Source: Daucus carota subsp. sativus (Eukaryota; Streptophyta; Magnoliopsida; Apiales; Apiaceae). Taken from it: DNA of 64,000 nt. A program made the position numbers and the translations under genes. The first letter of the stretch is position 1, and each line of letters begins with the position of its first letter. Below, one piece after another: positions 35,349 to 47,650 of the stretch. The notes under the pieces are model-generated. The model was not told the origin of the DNA and searched no databases. It saw nothing but the letters and a program-made list of their open reading frames with translations. The DNA lies in contig NC_030384.2 of assembly GCF_001625215.2 (NCBI RefSeq), positions 18,588,527-18,652,526 on the forward strand. The letters run 5' to 3'.

Positions 35349-38300
35349 TTATGATTTTTCCACCCAGTGACTAGCTAGCTGCTGTCTCGTGGCACCAAAT
35401 TTTGCCAATTTATCTGCCTTAACATTCAAGTGACTCTCCAGATACCTTACTCTGATATTTGCTAAATGAATAAATTCCAGAAAATTAAAATATTTTTCTG
35501 CTTCATTTTTCAGCTGAATATCCCAGATCTGTTGAATTAATCCCATGCAATCTGAATATACCAGAAGTGATGCATGCTTCCAGGAGGATTTCTCAAAAGA
35601 TTTAATAAGGAAAATAAACGCCTCTCTCTCCGCTTCCATTGGATTATTAGCCAATAGAGGACCTACAAAAGAAAAAAGAGCCTCCTCCTTATGATTTAAA
35701 ATCAGCCCACCCATGCTAGACAAGTAGCCACCACTACACTCCTTCTAAGAGCCATCTATATACGCAAACAATTCTGCATTTGCCTGCAGGCTTTTTGAGA
35801 ACAAAATATTCTCTGAATTGGTAGCCACCCCTATGGGATTATTTTCCCACCGGATTTACGTGAATTAATCTAAAGGCCTGACACCATACAAAAGCTAAAT
35901 CATTTACATGCGGCAGAAGAAAATTTTCCAGCGTATTTAATTTCTTAAAAACAACTTGATTCCTCATTAACTATATCGACCATAGTGAGGCACTAACAAC
36001 TGCTTTCCAAACTGCTTTGGCAATTTTTTGAGGCAGTTGTTTTGCTTTATACCAGCATAATTCCAGTGTAAGTATTTCATGAGAGGAGAGGTCTAATTGC
36101 CACCATGCAAATATACTGTTCCAAAGCCTTTTAGAAACACCGCATTCAAACAGAAGATGCTGATATGTTTCCTCACAGTTTTGACATAACGGACAATACA
36201 CCCCTTCATGCAGCTTCATTCCTCTATTACTAAGTAAAATTCTGGTGGGGAGGATGCCTAGGTGTAATTTCCACAGGAAAATCTTTATCTTTTGAGGGAC
36301 TTTTATTTTCCATATAAATTGCCAAGGGATGACCTCATACACTTGCAGTAAACTAGTTACCTTTTTAACTGAATAACCTTGTCCTGTACAAGACCAAACT
36401 AGGGAATCCTCACCAGATGAAAGTTGCACTGACTTAATAATTTCTCCTAGCTCTGATGCCTTCTCTTCCTCCCAAACTCTCAAATCTTTTGACCATAAGC
36501 TCGTTCCTGAGTGATTTGAACCTTTCCAGTGATCTATAAATTTATATACAAAAGAAAATTTGATTGTGGACAAACTGTAAAGCCTTATGAAATTATCCTT
36601 GATAGTTTTGTCACCATACCATATGTCTTCTCAAAACTGTGCACTTTCCCCATTTCTCAAATGCCACTTAAAATTTGCAGATTGTAGAAAGTCTTCTAAA
36701 GGCTTTTGATTTATTAATCCCGTAATATCCTTGATACTATCGGAAAGAGCTGAGCAGTTGAGAATTGAGTTCAGACTATCCGATGCAGACAGACTGTACT
36801 TCCCTCTTGTCCACTTGTTCCAGCTTCTACTTCTTTCACTGTCCCATCTAAAGAACCACTTACTCAATAGAGCCAGATTTCTAATCTTAATAGGCACTAG
36901 ACCAAGTCCTCCTGCAGCTTTAGGTTTACAAACCTGGTTCCAGGATGCAAGATGAATCTTTTTTTGCTCATTAGGCGGAGATACATGCCCCCAAAGAAAA
37001 TTCTTTCTTATTTGTTCTAGCACATTCATCACAGCAACAGGCATGATGTGCAAATTCATCCAGTAGACTGGCATACTGTCTAATACTGATTTCACTAGGA
37101 CTAATCTTCCTGCTTGATTTAGTCAATCTGCCTTCAACCTGGCTAATGTGTGTCTCACTTTCTTGATCAGTGGCTCCCAATATACTTTCCTTCTTGCTGA
37201 AGTTCCTACCGGAATACCTAAATACTTCATGGGCCATGCACCTTGTTTGCACTTGAATAATGCTGCTGCTTCTTGAGCATCTGAAGAGAACCATTTAGAA
37301 GAATACAGTTCGCTCTTAACATAATTTATTTTTAATCTTGATAAGAGCTGAAAACATTGGAGCACCCTCTTGACGCCTCTAACTGAATCTATTGAGCCAT
37401 CTAGGAACACTATCGTGTCATCCACAAATTGCAAATTGCAGATGCGTGATGCACTCTTGATTATCACCAAGCGAGATACCCTTAAAGATACCTTTAGATG
37501 CTGCAATTTTAAACATTGAACTTAGAACTGCTCCTACAAGATTAAACAATAACGGCGAGATAGGATCGCCTTGCCTGAGACCACGTGCTGTTAGAATTCT
37601 TTTGAGGGGCTGCCATTTACTAATATAGAGATCCTAATTGACTATAGAATCACTTTAATCCAAGAGCAACACTGTTTATTAAAATTCATTCTAATTAGAG
37701 TACTATCCAAGAGCTTCCAATTCACTGAGTCGAATGCTTTCTCGAAATCCAGCTTTAAGATGTATCATCTACGTTTGTTACATAAGATGGAATGAGCAAC
37801 TTCTTTCACTATGATAATACTATCTTCCGCCTGCCTACCTTTTATGAAGCATGTTTGATGATCATCCACTATCTTATCCATTTGAGAAGCTAATCTTGCA
37901 GCCAAAATTTTAGAAGGACTTTAATGGATGAATTGATGAGGCTGATTGGCCTGAAATCTTTAACAACCGTGGGATTTGGACCCTTTTGAACCAGAGTAAT
38001 GAAGGAAGAGTTAACCCATGAAGGCATGTAGTAGAATCTGCAGAAATTGTCTATGAAGGCTGATATTTTTTCTTTGATAAATGGCCATAGGAACTTCAAG
38101 CTTTTAACGTTCATGCCGTCAGGCCCGGGAGCTTTAAGATCTTCTAAATCATGCAGGGCGTTCTCGATTTCCTGCTCAGCTACTTTAGTTACTAATTGTT
38201 GTTTGGCCATCGCAGTTAAGGTTGGAAGCTCCAAAATACCCAGACCTAGTGCCTCAAAATGATTGCATTCAAAGAATGTAGAGTAATAAGAATAAAAAGC

Positions 38301-38533
38301 TTCCGTGATTTGCTTTGAATCTGTAATCCATGCTCCTTCAAAGAACAATTTGCTAATGTTGTTTTTGAATGTCCTTTTCTGAATAGCATGATGGAAAAAT
38401 CTAGTATTTCCATCTCCAAGAGCAATCCAGTCCACTCTGGCCTTTTGCCTTAGCATGGAATCCCTTTTTCTGTATAGCTCACAGAGATGATTCTTGACCT
38501 GCTGATACTTATTTGTGTCTGTAGCTGACTCTT
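35349..38533 (-). pseudogene. LINE reverse transcriptase / RNase H coding remnant
   Basis: Minus-strand pieces in order: 38533-37890 holds ALGDGNTRFFHHAIQKRTF, LEDLKAPGPDGMN and FRPISLINSS. About 37890-37510, in another frame, has FIKGRQAEDSI and LKLDFEKAFDSVNW (first catalytic Asp). 37506-37123 has LQFVDDTIVF (the catalytic Asp pair) and MKYLGIPVG. 37095-36631 has the GGLGLVPIKIRNLALLSKW block. 36573-35971 is the zf-RVT region, with IFLWKLHLGILPTR and CPLCQNCEETYQHLLFECG. 35723-35349 is RNase H, with EAEREAFIF, LLVYSDC and NVKADKLAKFG. Several frameshifts and stops separate them, so no active protein can be made. Confidence 0.85.
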
Positions 38534-38593
38534 AAATATTTTTTGTGAATGTAAAACAAATATATATATTATGTTATTTATAATTTATATTAA

Positions 38594-40016
38594 CTAGTTG
38601 AGAAGCCGCGCGTTGCGGCGGCCTATAAAAATTATATTAATGATTCAATATTAATATTTGCAGAATACAATAATTTTGTGGCTGTCTATAAAAAAGTATA
38701 TTAATAATTAAAAATTAATATTTGTAAGATAAAATAAATTTTATATTATAAAAATCTTGATGTAATACCAATACTAATATATAAAATTACAAAATTTGAA
38801 CTATAATTCATCGTGAAAAAATGAAAATAACTTTCTACAAGTAATTAACAATTTAAAGCACAACGAATCTTAATTTTATATGTGTTTTTTTTTAAAAGTA
38901 ATCATGTTCTTAAATTGTCACCTTCCTCCAATTTTTTTGGATTGATTGTGCACAAAAACATCTAACTTAAATCCGTGAGATAGCGGTCTATATAACTACC
39001 CTTGCGTGTAACAACCTTTATTTTTTAATATTGTATAAACAGCCTTCACTTAAAAGTTACTTGAACGGAGCAAAGAGATAATGCATGAATAATATTTTCC
39101 TTGTATACAAAGCAAATCATATAAAAATTAACAACAACAAACATGTCCGATAAACAAAACAAATATTATAAAAGAATAATCAACAAACATACACCACTAA
39201 TAGTTAATTTATTGATATTATCCATAAATATTATTCTTCTCCCGTGTTTGGATTTGTCGACTCCCACCTAGCGGTTCTTTACTTGCAACAATCTTTATAT
39301 TTTTTAATACCGTATAAACAGCCTTCACTTATCATTGCAGAAGAACGGCACCACCGAGTTAGAAATCGAGTAAGAGAACTATCACCAGAGAGAGGTAGGA
39401 TTGTGGTATTGAGAGAGATTAGGTTGTGTTTAGATGATCCAAAACTCTACAACCTATAGCGGTATTTATAGGTGCAGAGAGACTTGTATGCTACTCTTTC
39501 CCATAATTAAATAATCTGAAACAAAATCATATTGAAACTTTCAAACTGCTATATTCCATAAATAATCCGAAACAAAATCAGATTCTGAAACTTGCTTCTA
39601 ATATATCCGAAACTAAAAAAGGTAGTTTTAATTTTTGATACGATGTGAGAGGCGCCACCTACACGACTCTCGCTTCTCCTTTACATAGAAATGAAAATCA
39701 GATTAAAATTTTCAAGAAACTCGAAACTAAAAAAGGTAGTTCTATTGCTTCTCCTTTATATAGAAACAAAATCAGATTAAAACTTTCAAGGTACTATATT
39801 CCATAAATAATTTGAAACAAAATCAGATTCTGAAACTTGCAAAATCAGATTCTGAAACTTGCTTCTAATATATCCGAAACTAAAAAAGATAATTCTAATT
39901 TTTGATATTTTTCTTCCAAAAATTCCAGAAAATTAGAAAAATAGAACGGAGCGATGTGAGAGACGCCACCTACACGCCCCATGCTTCTCCTTTATATAAG
40001 TATATTGATTTATAGA
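38594..40016 (-). mobile_element. Non-autonomous Helitron
   Basis: On the minus strand it begins TCTATAAATCAATATAC at 40016 and ends with a GC-rich hairpin (GCCGCCGCAACGCGCGGC) followed by TTCTCAACTAG at 38594. It lies between A and T, as Helitrons do. No Rep/helicase is present. The 5' part (AAGGAGAAGC, then GGTGGCG...CTCACATCG) occurs twice, near 39950-40016 and 39640-39690, with the adjoining ATATCCGAAACTAAAAAAG also doubled, so an internal duplication exists. Confidence 0.75.
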
Positions 40017-41036
40017 TTAGCCGGTGCTTTTGCACGATTAAAAATTATTTTACTATATATATTTTTATCAACATATATCATATATATCCTTAAAATTATT
40101 TTCTCAGTCCTTAATTACTTGTCCATTTTGATTTTATAAGAGTTAGATTGATCAATTTTTGACTAAATATTACAAATGATCTATTTAGTATTTTTAAAAT
40201 CTAAAAATTACATATCAAAATAGACTAAATATATTTTCTAATGATATATTTTTATTATTTTTTTCAATTATATGATACATGTAAATTTCAGCCAAAATAC
40301 AAGTATATTGAATGAACATGTAAAGAAGGGGGAGTACATGTAAAGACGGGGGAGTACATGAAACGTGAAGATTCCACTATTTTGGAACAAAACTTAATAT
40401 GATAATTGAGAGTTTAAAATATTTGTTTGATTAATTTTAACTTATTAATGATTTATGAGTTATTAAAAATGTAATAATAAAAATAAAAATGATTATGGAT
40501 AACTTATCACTTATGGACAACTTTTATAGAAAAAAGATTAAAATATTAAATCACTGAAAAAGGTACCTTAAACTAAATTCTGAATTTATGTCACCTTCCG
40601 ACTTATTCCCGACTTTAAGTCCATTTCTGACTTCTCACAGGAACAGACAATTTTCAAATTAAAGTCTTATGCAGTTTTAAGTCCCGACTTAAATCGAAAA
40701 CAAGACTCATTATCACTTTGGAAGCTCAAAATCCTTTGAGAGCCGGTTTGACTTTATTTGAAATTGTGACTTATGACTTAACGTGATTTAATATAATAAA
40801 CTCGAAGTTTAAAATACCAGTTCAAGTAATTTTGATTTATAATATTTATAAATTAATAAAAATGTAATAATAAGAATAAAAATGATTTACAAGTGTTTTG
40901 TGACTTATAGGTAATTTTTGTAAGAAATTTAAAAAACTAAGTCATTAAAAAAATTCGCCAAACTAACTTATGAATTTAAATCAATTTCTTACTTATTTCT
41001 TTCTTTCTTTATTCTTGAAACAAAAGTTTTAATATA
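40017..41036. other. AT-rich region with diverged direct repeat and a possible second Helitron end
   Basis: About 40392-40590 and 40778-40990 are diverged direct copies (shared AAAAATGTAATAATAA, and AACTTATxxATTT-type text). AAAGACGGGGGAGTACATG-like text is doubled near 40320-40360. On the minus strand a small hairpin CGTGC-AAAA-GCAC followed by CGGCTAA abuts the Helitron 5' end at 40017. No gene is seen. Confidence 0.45.
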
Positions 41037-41560
41037 GGGTTAATTATCTAATTGGGCACTCACTTCACACCAATATATCATCCGGGGCACTCTCGAATTT
41101 TCAGTCTCATTTGAAACTCCGTTTTCAGAAATTGTATCAGTTTTAAAAATAAAACGATAAATTCGAAAACAAATCGACAGTATAAGAAGTGTTACTCATA
41201 GGGTTTTAACACAATAGGCTATAGAGATTATGTGGGTACAATTAATTAAATTTCCGTGTCCAAAAAAGGGGTAAAATTAATGGTGGAAGAGAATGGTTAG
41301 GAAGAACCCTAATAATCCATATATAGCAATTTTTTGGACACAGAAATTCAATTAATCGTACCTACATAATCCCTATAGCCTACTGTGTTAAATCTCCATG
41401 AGTAACATTTCTCAAATTGTCGATTTGTTTTGGAATTTAACTTTTTACTTTTAAGACTGATACAATTCATGAAAATAGTGTTTCAAATGAGACCGAAAAG
41501 TCGAGAGTGTCCCAGATGATATATTGGTGTGAAGTGAGTACCCAATCAGATAATTAACCC
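41037..41560. mobile_element. Foldback MULE-type MITE with long inverted arms
   Basis: The arms of about 220 bp start GGGTTAATTATCTAATTGGG and end with the matching inverted AATTAACCC, around a short centre near 41265-41330. The exact 10-bp target duplication TTTTAATATA lies at 41027-41036 and 41561-41570. Long TIRs and a 9-11 bp duplication point to the Mutator superfamily. No ORF. Confidence 0.85.
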
Positions 41561-41570
41561 TTTTAATATA

Positions 41571-42263
41571 ATAATAAAAAGTCATGCGGCATCTACACCA
41601 TTGAGTCAACAAACACTAAATTTCAATCACATGTTCTCATAAAGAGAACGAAACAATATTTTGAAGATAATGTATATACAAAAACAAGTACGCGCTTCAT
41701 GCATTTTCGTTGAATTACTGACACTCTCTTCTTCATGCCGCCCTGACAGCGCTATCATTTGAGCTGTCGACCAAAACTACGATTCTATACAAAATTTTAT
41801 TACCAGATCAGGACCCCCGCTTACAATTATGAAGCGAAAAACAAAGCTCTCACCAAGGAGAGAAAACAACCAAGCTCTCACCAACGAGTGAAAATAATCT
41901 GAAAATACAAGTCGAAAATCGAAGTAAAAGCAAACTGAAACAAATGAAAATAAAAAACTCAGATCTAACAGTCGAAACCACAATATATAGGATTAACTCT
42001 TGTATCCGATAAGTTCCACTCGAATCGAATAGAAAAAGTAAACCAGAAATTTTGATAATGTAGATCTAGAAAAACAGATTAAAGGATGGAAATCCTACCT
42101 TAAAAAAAAGATTATTGTAAAAACAAATCAGATATAGATAAAAGAGTTTGGGACTTTCCAATGGTAAAGCCCATAGATCCCCTCGAATGAAGACAACTAC
42201 TTCATTTCAAGAACAAAGAGGATTTTAGGATTTTTCGGATAAGTTGAAGTTACAAAAGCAAAC
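41571..42263. other. Intergenic region with a copy of the 24.5-kb repeat
   Basis: About 42000-42170 resembles 24530-24700 (shared TCCGATAA, AATAGAAAAAG-like and TGTAGATCTA text). A short doubled AAGCTCTCACCAA unit lies at 41848 and 41873. No coding region is supported. Confidence 0.45.
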
Positions 42264-42494
42264 ACTTTTAAGCCCCACTTCTGGGTTTATAAGTTAGAAA
42301 CACTTATTCGTACCGTTTGTGTAATAAATCGAAAAATACTTAAAAGAAGCAGGGAATACTAGCTTTTGTTTCATGACTTCTACTTATTTTCCAAACACTT
42401 TAATCATTTATAAGTCTTAATTTGCTTCTAACTTCTACTCCACTTTTTTACTTTAAGCAATAAGCACTTAATTTAAACTCACCCAAACGGCCCC
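42264..42494. mobile_element. Second, left-truncated copy of the 23.9-kb MITE
   Basis: It shares TATAAGTTAGAAACACTTAT, TACCGTTTGTGTAA and CCCAAACGGCCCC with 23925-24170 but lacks the outer left end. Confidence 0.7.
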
Positions 42495-42511
42495 TATAAC
42501 AAGTCCCCTTA

Positions 42512-42906
42512 GAGCATCTCCAACGACATTAGCTATAATCGTTGGCTAAATTGGACCTGTAAGACATTAGGTAAAATTTTCTGAACCTGTGAGACATTTT
42601 GTTTCAATGGTACTGGCTATATTGGTTGGCTATAATTTAAAAATAGTATGTTATTAATAATTTAAATTGTTAAAATAGAATATATCAGTTCAATATGGTA
42701 ATAAATGATGTACAATCTTCTTATAGATTTTCTTACAGACCTGCAGAGGTTCGACAAATTTAGCCATCCATAGAAGGTTGGTTAAATTTATAGACAACAG
42801 CTGAGCATGGTTGGAGTTGAGTTTTTGGAGCTGTTGGCTAAATTTTTTTATTTTAAGTATGCGAACTCACCTTTTAGCCAAGGGTTTTAGATGATTGGAG
42901 ATGCTC
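42512..42906. mobile_element. Tourist-like (PIF/Harbinger) MITE
   Basis: Ends GAGCATCTCCAA and TTGGAGATGCTC, with the 3-bp duplication TTA at 42509-42511 and 42907-42909. The interior has internal TTGGCTAAA-type inverted repeats. No ORF. Confidence 0.85.
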
Positions 42907-44774
42907 TTATTTATCTCTCTACATTATAAATCCTGTTGCCTATTTCCTTACAAAAAGACCAGTTTGTCCCTCTACATTTTCTGTTATTTCATTATACGGC
43001 CACTTGACTGAGAACATATATACGGTTTTCTCTCCTCTGCAGTACACGTGTGGCTCTCCGGACCACACCTTCCTTGCCAATACTTTCTTTCTCTGCTGGC
43101 TACATCTTGCAAGCACTTTAATTTGAAATTTGAAAATTACGCTTCTTTTACACACTTTCATTAACACGTTGTTATGGGCTTTGTTGCGAGCTCGAGAAAG
43201 AAGAGATTATCGTTGTTTTTATGGATTAATTCAGTGGTCGTCAGATCTTCGCAGGAGAAGGTATTTTCTTCTCCCCGGTATCTTCCCCCTTCTATATTTC
43301 TGAAATAGTTAGGTGAATCTTAATTTTATTAACATGCCTCGACGTGTTTGACAGAAGTCCTCACACAAGTGAATCTTTTGTTTTCAATTTTGTTTTAGTT
43401 TCTGAGCTGCTCCAACTTGAGGTACGGTCCCCTCTTTCTCTCCTATTTTATATTTTTTTATTTGCAATTTGTTCGATAATCTGATTTCCCATCTGTGTTT
43501 TCTGTATTCCTATTTCGTTTTTGCTGATTTGTTATCTATGTTATTTCTTTGTTCGGTTACGACTGTTATGTCGTTTAATTGTAAGCTGTTATGTCAACTG
43601 ATTTTAATTATTGTTTTTGTATGTTATGTGGTGTTATTTTTTGTTTGTTCTCCGCTATGATGATATATCTGTTTTTACCTATTCAACTATTGATTCCATA
43701 TATGTTAACTGCACTCTTAATTTTTAATATGTTTTATGTTTCCTGCAGTGAATGTTATGATGTCGAACAAAGATGTTGACCTATGTTTCTTGCCGTGAAT
43801 AGACATGAACCTCTACCTAATCATCCTATGTTTAATCAGCGCAATGGTAAATAGTTTACATGATTTTTTTTATAGCAATATAAATCAATAAAAATAAATA
43901 TTTAACATGAAATATATCACGCTTGCTTATTAGATGTTAAAATTTATAATTTTTACAGGTTTTGAGCAATATAATATGCATTAATTGTATTGGGGAGTAA
44001 AAAAGTGTAGTTTAAAAACATGTTCCAATTTTAGTATTCTGGATGATAACATTCGTTGACCCAGTGATATGGATTCCATCAGTTGCCAATTAATATATTT
44101 TAAAAATGATTAATAGCATCCAATTGATCATTATTACTTCTCTTATCTCATGTTCTACTAATAAAAACATGAGATATCTTATAGGATGGTCCTGTGGTAT
44201 TGGTGAGTAGAAGCGCTTTATTTCATTCAACTTTGATTTTGTTGCCTGTAGTTATTGTTTTCTCTAATTTCATTGGCGTATCTTATAGGGCTGGCGACAT
44301 CCTTGGAAGGCCATGACGATCATTCCAGTGGCCGTGGGCATTAGCTTTGGTATGTCTTGAATGATTCCTGTTGGAAATATTTTATTTTAAAGTTCATTTG
44401 AGTTTTTGATCTTCAGCATGATCTTATGTTAGTGTCATATATCTTATAAGAGAGTTTAAAAAATGTTAGCTGATCAATTCGACCATTTGACCGGTCTGCA
44501 GCCATACAACATATGTAGTTTGGAAGATAACAGAGTGTAGTTTGTTTTTTATTATTTCACGTTTTGACTTTTGGCACACATCTTTAGTTGATTTGACCGG
44601 ATAGTACAAATTAATTTTTTATTGGTTTTCTTTGTGACTTAAAATTTTGATTGTATATTCTTACTGAAAAAAGAAAATTTAAAATAATATTTTTAACTCC
44701 TTAATATTTAGAAAATAATATAAAAAACTGAGGGAGTACCAATTTAATCAAATTTTAGTCTTTAGTTACTGACT

Positions 44775-44998
44775 TGCCCAAGGAATTCTGTTGACAGGAG
44801 GTCTGAGGTATGTTGTAAAATAGTGGAGGCCTTTGAAGGCTGTGTAATTTTCCAGGCGGTTGATCACAATATTGACAGCAATTTGAATTCTGAAATGTAT
44901 AGTCTTTTTCGTGAATTCTTTGCTTTGCCAGTTGAACAAAAGCTCGGGTTTGATACAATCGGCGGTAAGAAAGGTAGCTTCATTGAGCTCATCTTAAG
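44775..44998 (+). pseudogene. Captured fragment of a flavanone 3-hydroxylase-like (2OG-Fe(II) dioxygenase) gene
   Basis: The translation [20 protein letters not shown], then AVDHNIDSN, then [17 protein letters not shown] and GGKKGSF matches the N-terminal (DIOX_N) part of flavanone 3-hydroxylase / flavone synthase I-type enzymes. It ends at AAG|GTACAT, near where the first F3H exon ends as I recall it, so the genomic exon with its donor seems preserved. The catalytic HxD...H part is absent. It lies within the Helitron and cannot make an enzyme. Substitutions such as DHN for DHG support decay. Confidence 0.75.
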
Positions 44999-45574
44999 GT
45001 ACATTTAAGATTAACCACACAATTAATGTAATGTATGATAGGCTTTGATTTGTACACACGTGATATATATTGTTAGAACCATTTAGATATTACACGTTAA
45101 GGTTCTTAATTTAAATCATGTTCTTAGGTTCGTAATGCTTCTGAGATCTCATTTCAGTGTTCCTCATTAATGGAAGAACTAGAGGTGGACTTAGATAACT
45201 GAGGAAATGCTTTATAGACAATACCTTAGATATAATAAATACAAACTTATTCTTTTAATGTTTAAAATATATGTAATTGGTTCTGAGAAGTAAAATTTGA
45301 AGGCAACTTCAAATTTTGGAAGTAATGTAAGGGGTAAATTTTTCTTGATGATAAACACATGTTTCCTTGACATGTAGTAATGTGGTCGACTGGTTGTAAA
45401 TTTAAACTGCTTCAAATGCCAACAAGTTACTATTACAAGCTTCTACAAAATGAGATTGGTTTGATTGCATTAATATTTAAGAAGTTATATAAATTATATG
45501 CACATACATATATATATTATTTGGTTTAAGTTGTTCACATGATCTCGCTGACATGATTTCTGTTGGTTTTTGCA

Positions 45575-45684
45575 GATGAGATGGGAAGGTGTTCTTCTTT
45601 TACGCGGTTTGGATTCAAGGCTATCTAAGGATCTCCCTTCTGATCTTCAAAAACTCGGGTCCTTAATTAACAAGCAGCTGCAAT
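45575..45684 (+). other. Unassigned exon-like block in the Helitron
   Basis: After TTTTTGCAG a short frame reads WEGVLLLRGLDSRLSKDLPS and ends in TGA near 45684. It looks like the last exon of a captured gene. I do not recognise the source. Confidence 0.3.
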
Positions 45685-45789
45685 GAACACAAAACTCAGG
45701 TCCTTAACAATTCCACCAGCTTCTCTTCCATTTTCCCCCGTCGTCTTCATCATGATTTTGGCACCAGTGTATGACCATATCATTATCCC

Positions 45790-46403
45790 ATTCATGCTTA
45801 GAGTAACTAAAACAGAAACAGTAACACACATCTACAACGCATTGGTTTTGGATTAGTTCTGTCCGTCATTATAATTAACTTTATTCTTTTAATATGAAGA
45901 GTTGTTAAATTTATCGAACTCTGTAGGATTTGAAGGAGCCAGCTGAGAAGCAGCCTTCCTGAATTCCACCGGTAGAGTTATTTAATAAAGTATCTTATAG
46001 TTTAAGCAAATGTGCCAAACCAAAAGCCACAGGACAGATTAGGTCTAGCATAGTGTGTTACTTTTTGTTGGAATTACAACTTTTATGAGAGCAATATGTT
46101 TGTTGATCCTATTTCTACCTGATTTTTTTCCAAGCTCTCTCTAAAATCTGAATGTGGAACAGCGATATACGAGTCAAAATCAGACCAAGTGACAAAGGTT
46201 AGTTTACCAGATATTTTATGCCATTTATTTAGAAATCTACTGTGTGTGTTGTACTCCAAGAATTCCAGTAATAACCGGTCATTTTTTTATAAATCATAGC
46301 GGTGAAAGGAGAATTTCTAAATAAATGGCATAGAGTAACTAAAACAGAAACATGAATCACACATCTACAACGCATTGGTTTTGGATTAATTCTGTCCGTC
46401 ATT
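45790..46403 (+). repeat. Pair of direct repeats (about 80 bp) inside the Helitron
   Basis: AGAGTAACTAAAACAGAAAC and CATCTACAACGCATTGGTTT occur at about 45790-45868 and again at about 46326-46403, with few differences. Confidence 0.8.
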
Positions 46404-47439
46404 GCAATGGGAGTTGCAGCTTTAGTCTCCCATTTAAGTTTTTGTGTCTATATGTCTGTATAATATATATGTCTAAATGTTGTTCTTGGTTTATAAAGTT
46501 TGGATTTTGATGGGTCTTCTGTGTAGTTGTGTTTTGATGGGTCTTTTGTTTGGAGAGTTGCTATAGGAACAGAATGAGAAAGAGATTGTTTGGAATTTGA
46601 AGGAACCGTGATTGTTTGAATTCTAATACTGGACTAGAGTGTTCTGCTATATTTCTAGCAGAGATTCGTTTGTCCATGTGTGTTGCAGGTCTCGAGGAAA
46701 TTTGCTACCAAAGCTGCTCCTCCAAGGAAAAGAAAGTTGAGGTGATTTGCCCAATTACTGTAATCTCAGAAGTTCAATTTTTTGTGCACCATTGAGGGAA
46801 TTTTTAGATTTATAATATACTTAATAATTGGACTGATTTAAGCTTCTTATGATACGCTTTTTTGTGTTGAAGCTTAATCGAACAATCTTATACTTATAAT
46901 TTGTATGACTAAAGATATCTGTTGCGCTTTCGCTTAACAGATTAGCTTATGGATCAGACTCTTCACCCTTGATTATTAAATATAATTCCGATCTTTAGAT
47001 TGCTTAATTACTAATGAAGTCATGCATAATTGTTGGAAAGGTGAAAACAAAATGAAGTTGCTCCTGATTAAATTCGAGAATCCAACTGTACTCTATTGTA
47101 GTTAGTTGCCCTGTGCAATGAATGCATAAGTACTCTAGATTGTTTGATTGCCAGAATATTTTTTTTCTAACAGCAGGGTATAGGAAAAAAAATAATTTTA
47201 AGATAGAGCATTGATGCATTGATGCATTGTTGACAGATAAGAATTTTAGTTAGGAAATAAAGGATGAATATTGCTCCCAGGATTTTATTGCAAACTGTCC
47301 CTGTTTCCACAAATTGCCCATGGTTGATAAGTATTTGTGGAGAGGTAAGTACTAATTGTTTTAATTCCTTCTCCCTTTCTTATATATTAAATGGATTCTA
47401 GCCATGTTATTCCATACTGTTTTAATTCCCGCATTGCAG

Positions 47440-47650
47440 ATGAACTTGGTTGATTGGTTTAAAGTGATGGATGCAAGTCGTCGTTGAGAAGAGTTAATAG
47501 ATAATCTTATTGAAGTACATCCACCACCTAGAGCATTGAAGCGCGCATTGATCCTGTGCCTTCATTGTATAGACTTCCATCCTCTGAGTGTCCCAAGATG
47601 GGGCAAGTTGTACACCTGCTCGATGCAGAAGACTTTCCTTTCCATAGTGT
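47440..47650 (+). pseudogene. Captured fragment of a receptor-like protein kinase gene
   Basis: After ATTGCAG the frame reads MNLVDWFKVMDASRR, a TGA near 47485, EELIDNLIEVHPPPRALKRA and LCLHCID. The frame then shifts near 47577, and text like PKMGQVVHLLDAEDFP follows. This is the C-terminal kinase lobe (subdomains X-XI) of plant RLKs of the At1g01540-like type, as I recall them. The nonsense codon and frameshift show it is dead. It lies near the Helitron 3' end. Confidence 0.7.

Larger units (their letters stand above)
34177..38533 (-). mobile_element. 5'-truncated L1-type LINE
   Basis: On the minus strand, RT, a zf-RVT-like region and an RNase H domain occur in order. A 3' end reading CTATGAATTTCCTTGCTTTTC leads into a 10-A tail (T-run at 34177-34186). 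ORF1 and endonuclease are missing and homology starts abruptly near 38533, as is common for LINE insertions. I could not find a convincing target duplication. An RNase H-like gene (34453-35153) sits between the LINE coding part and the tail. It is unclear whether it belongs to the element. Confidence 0.75.
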
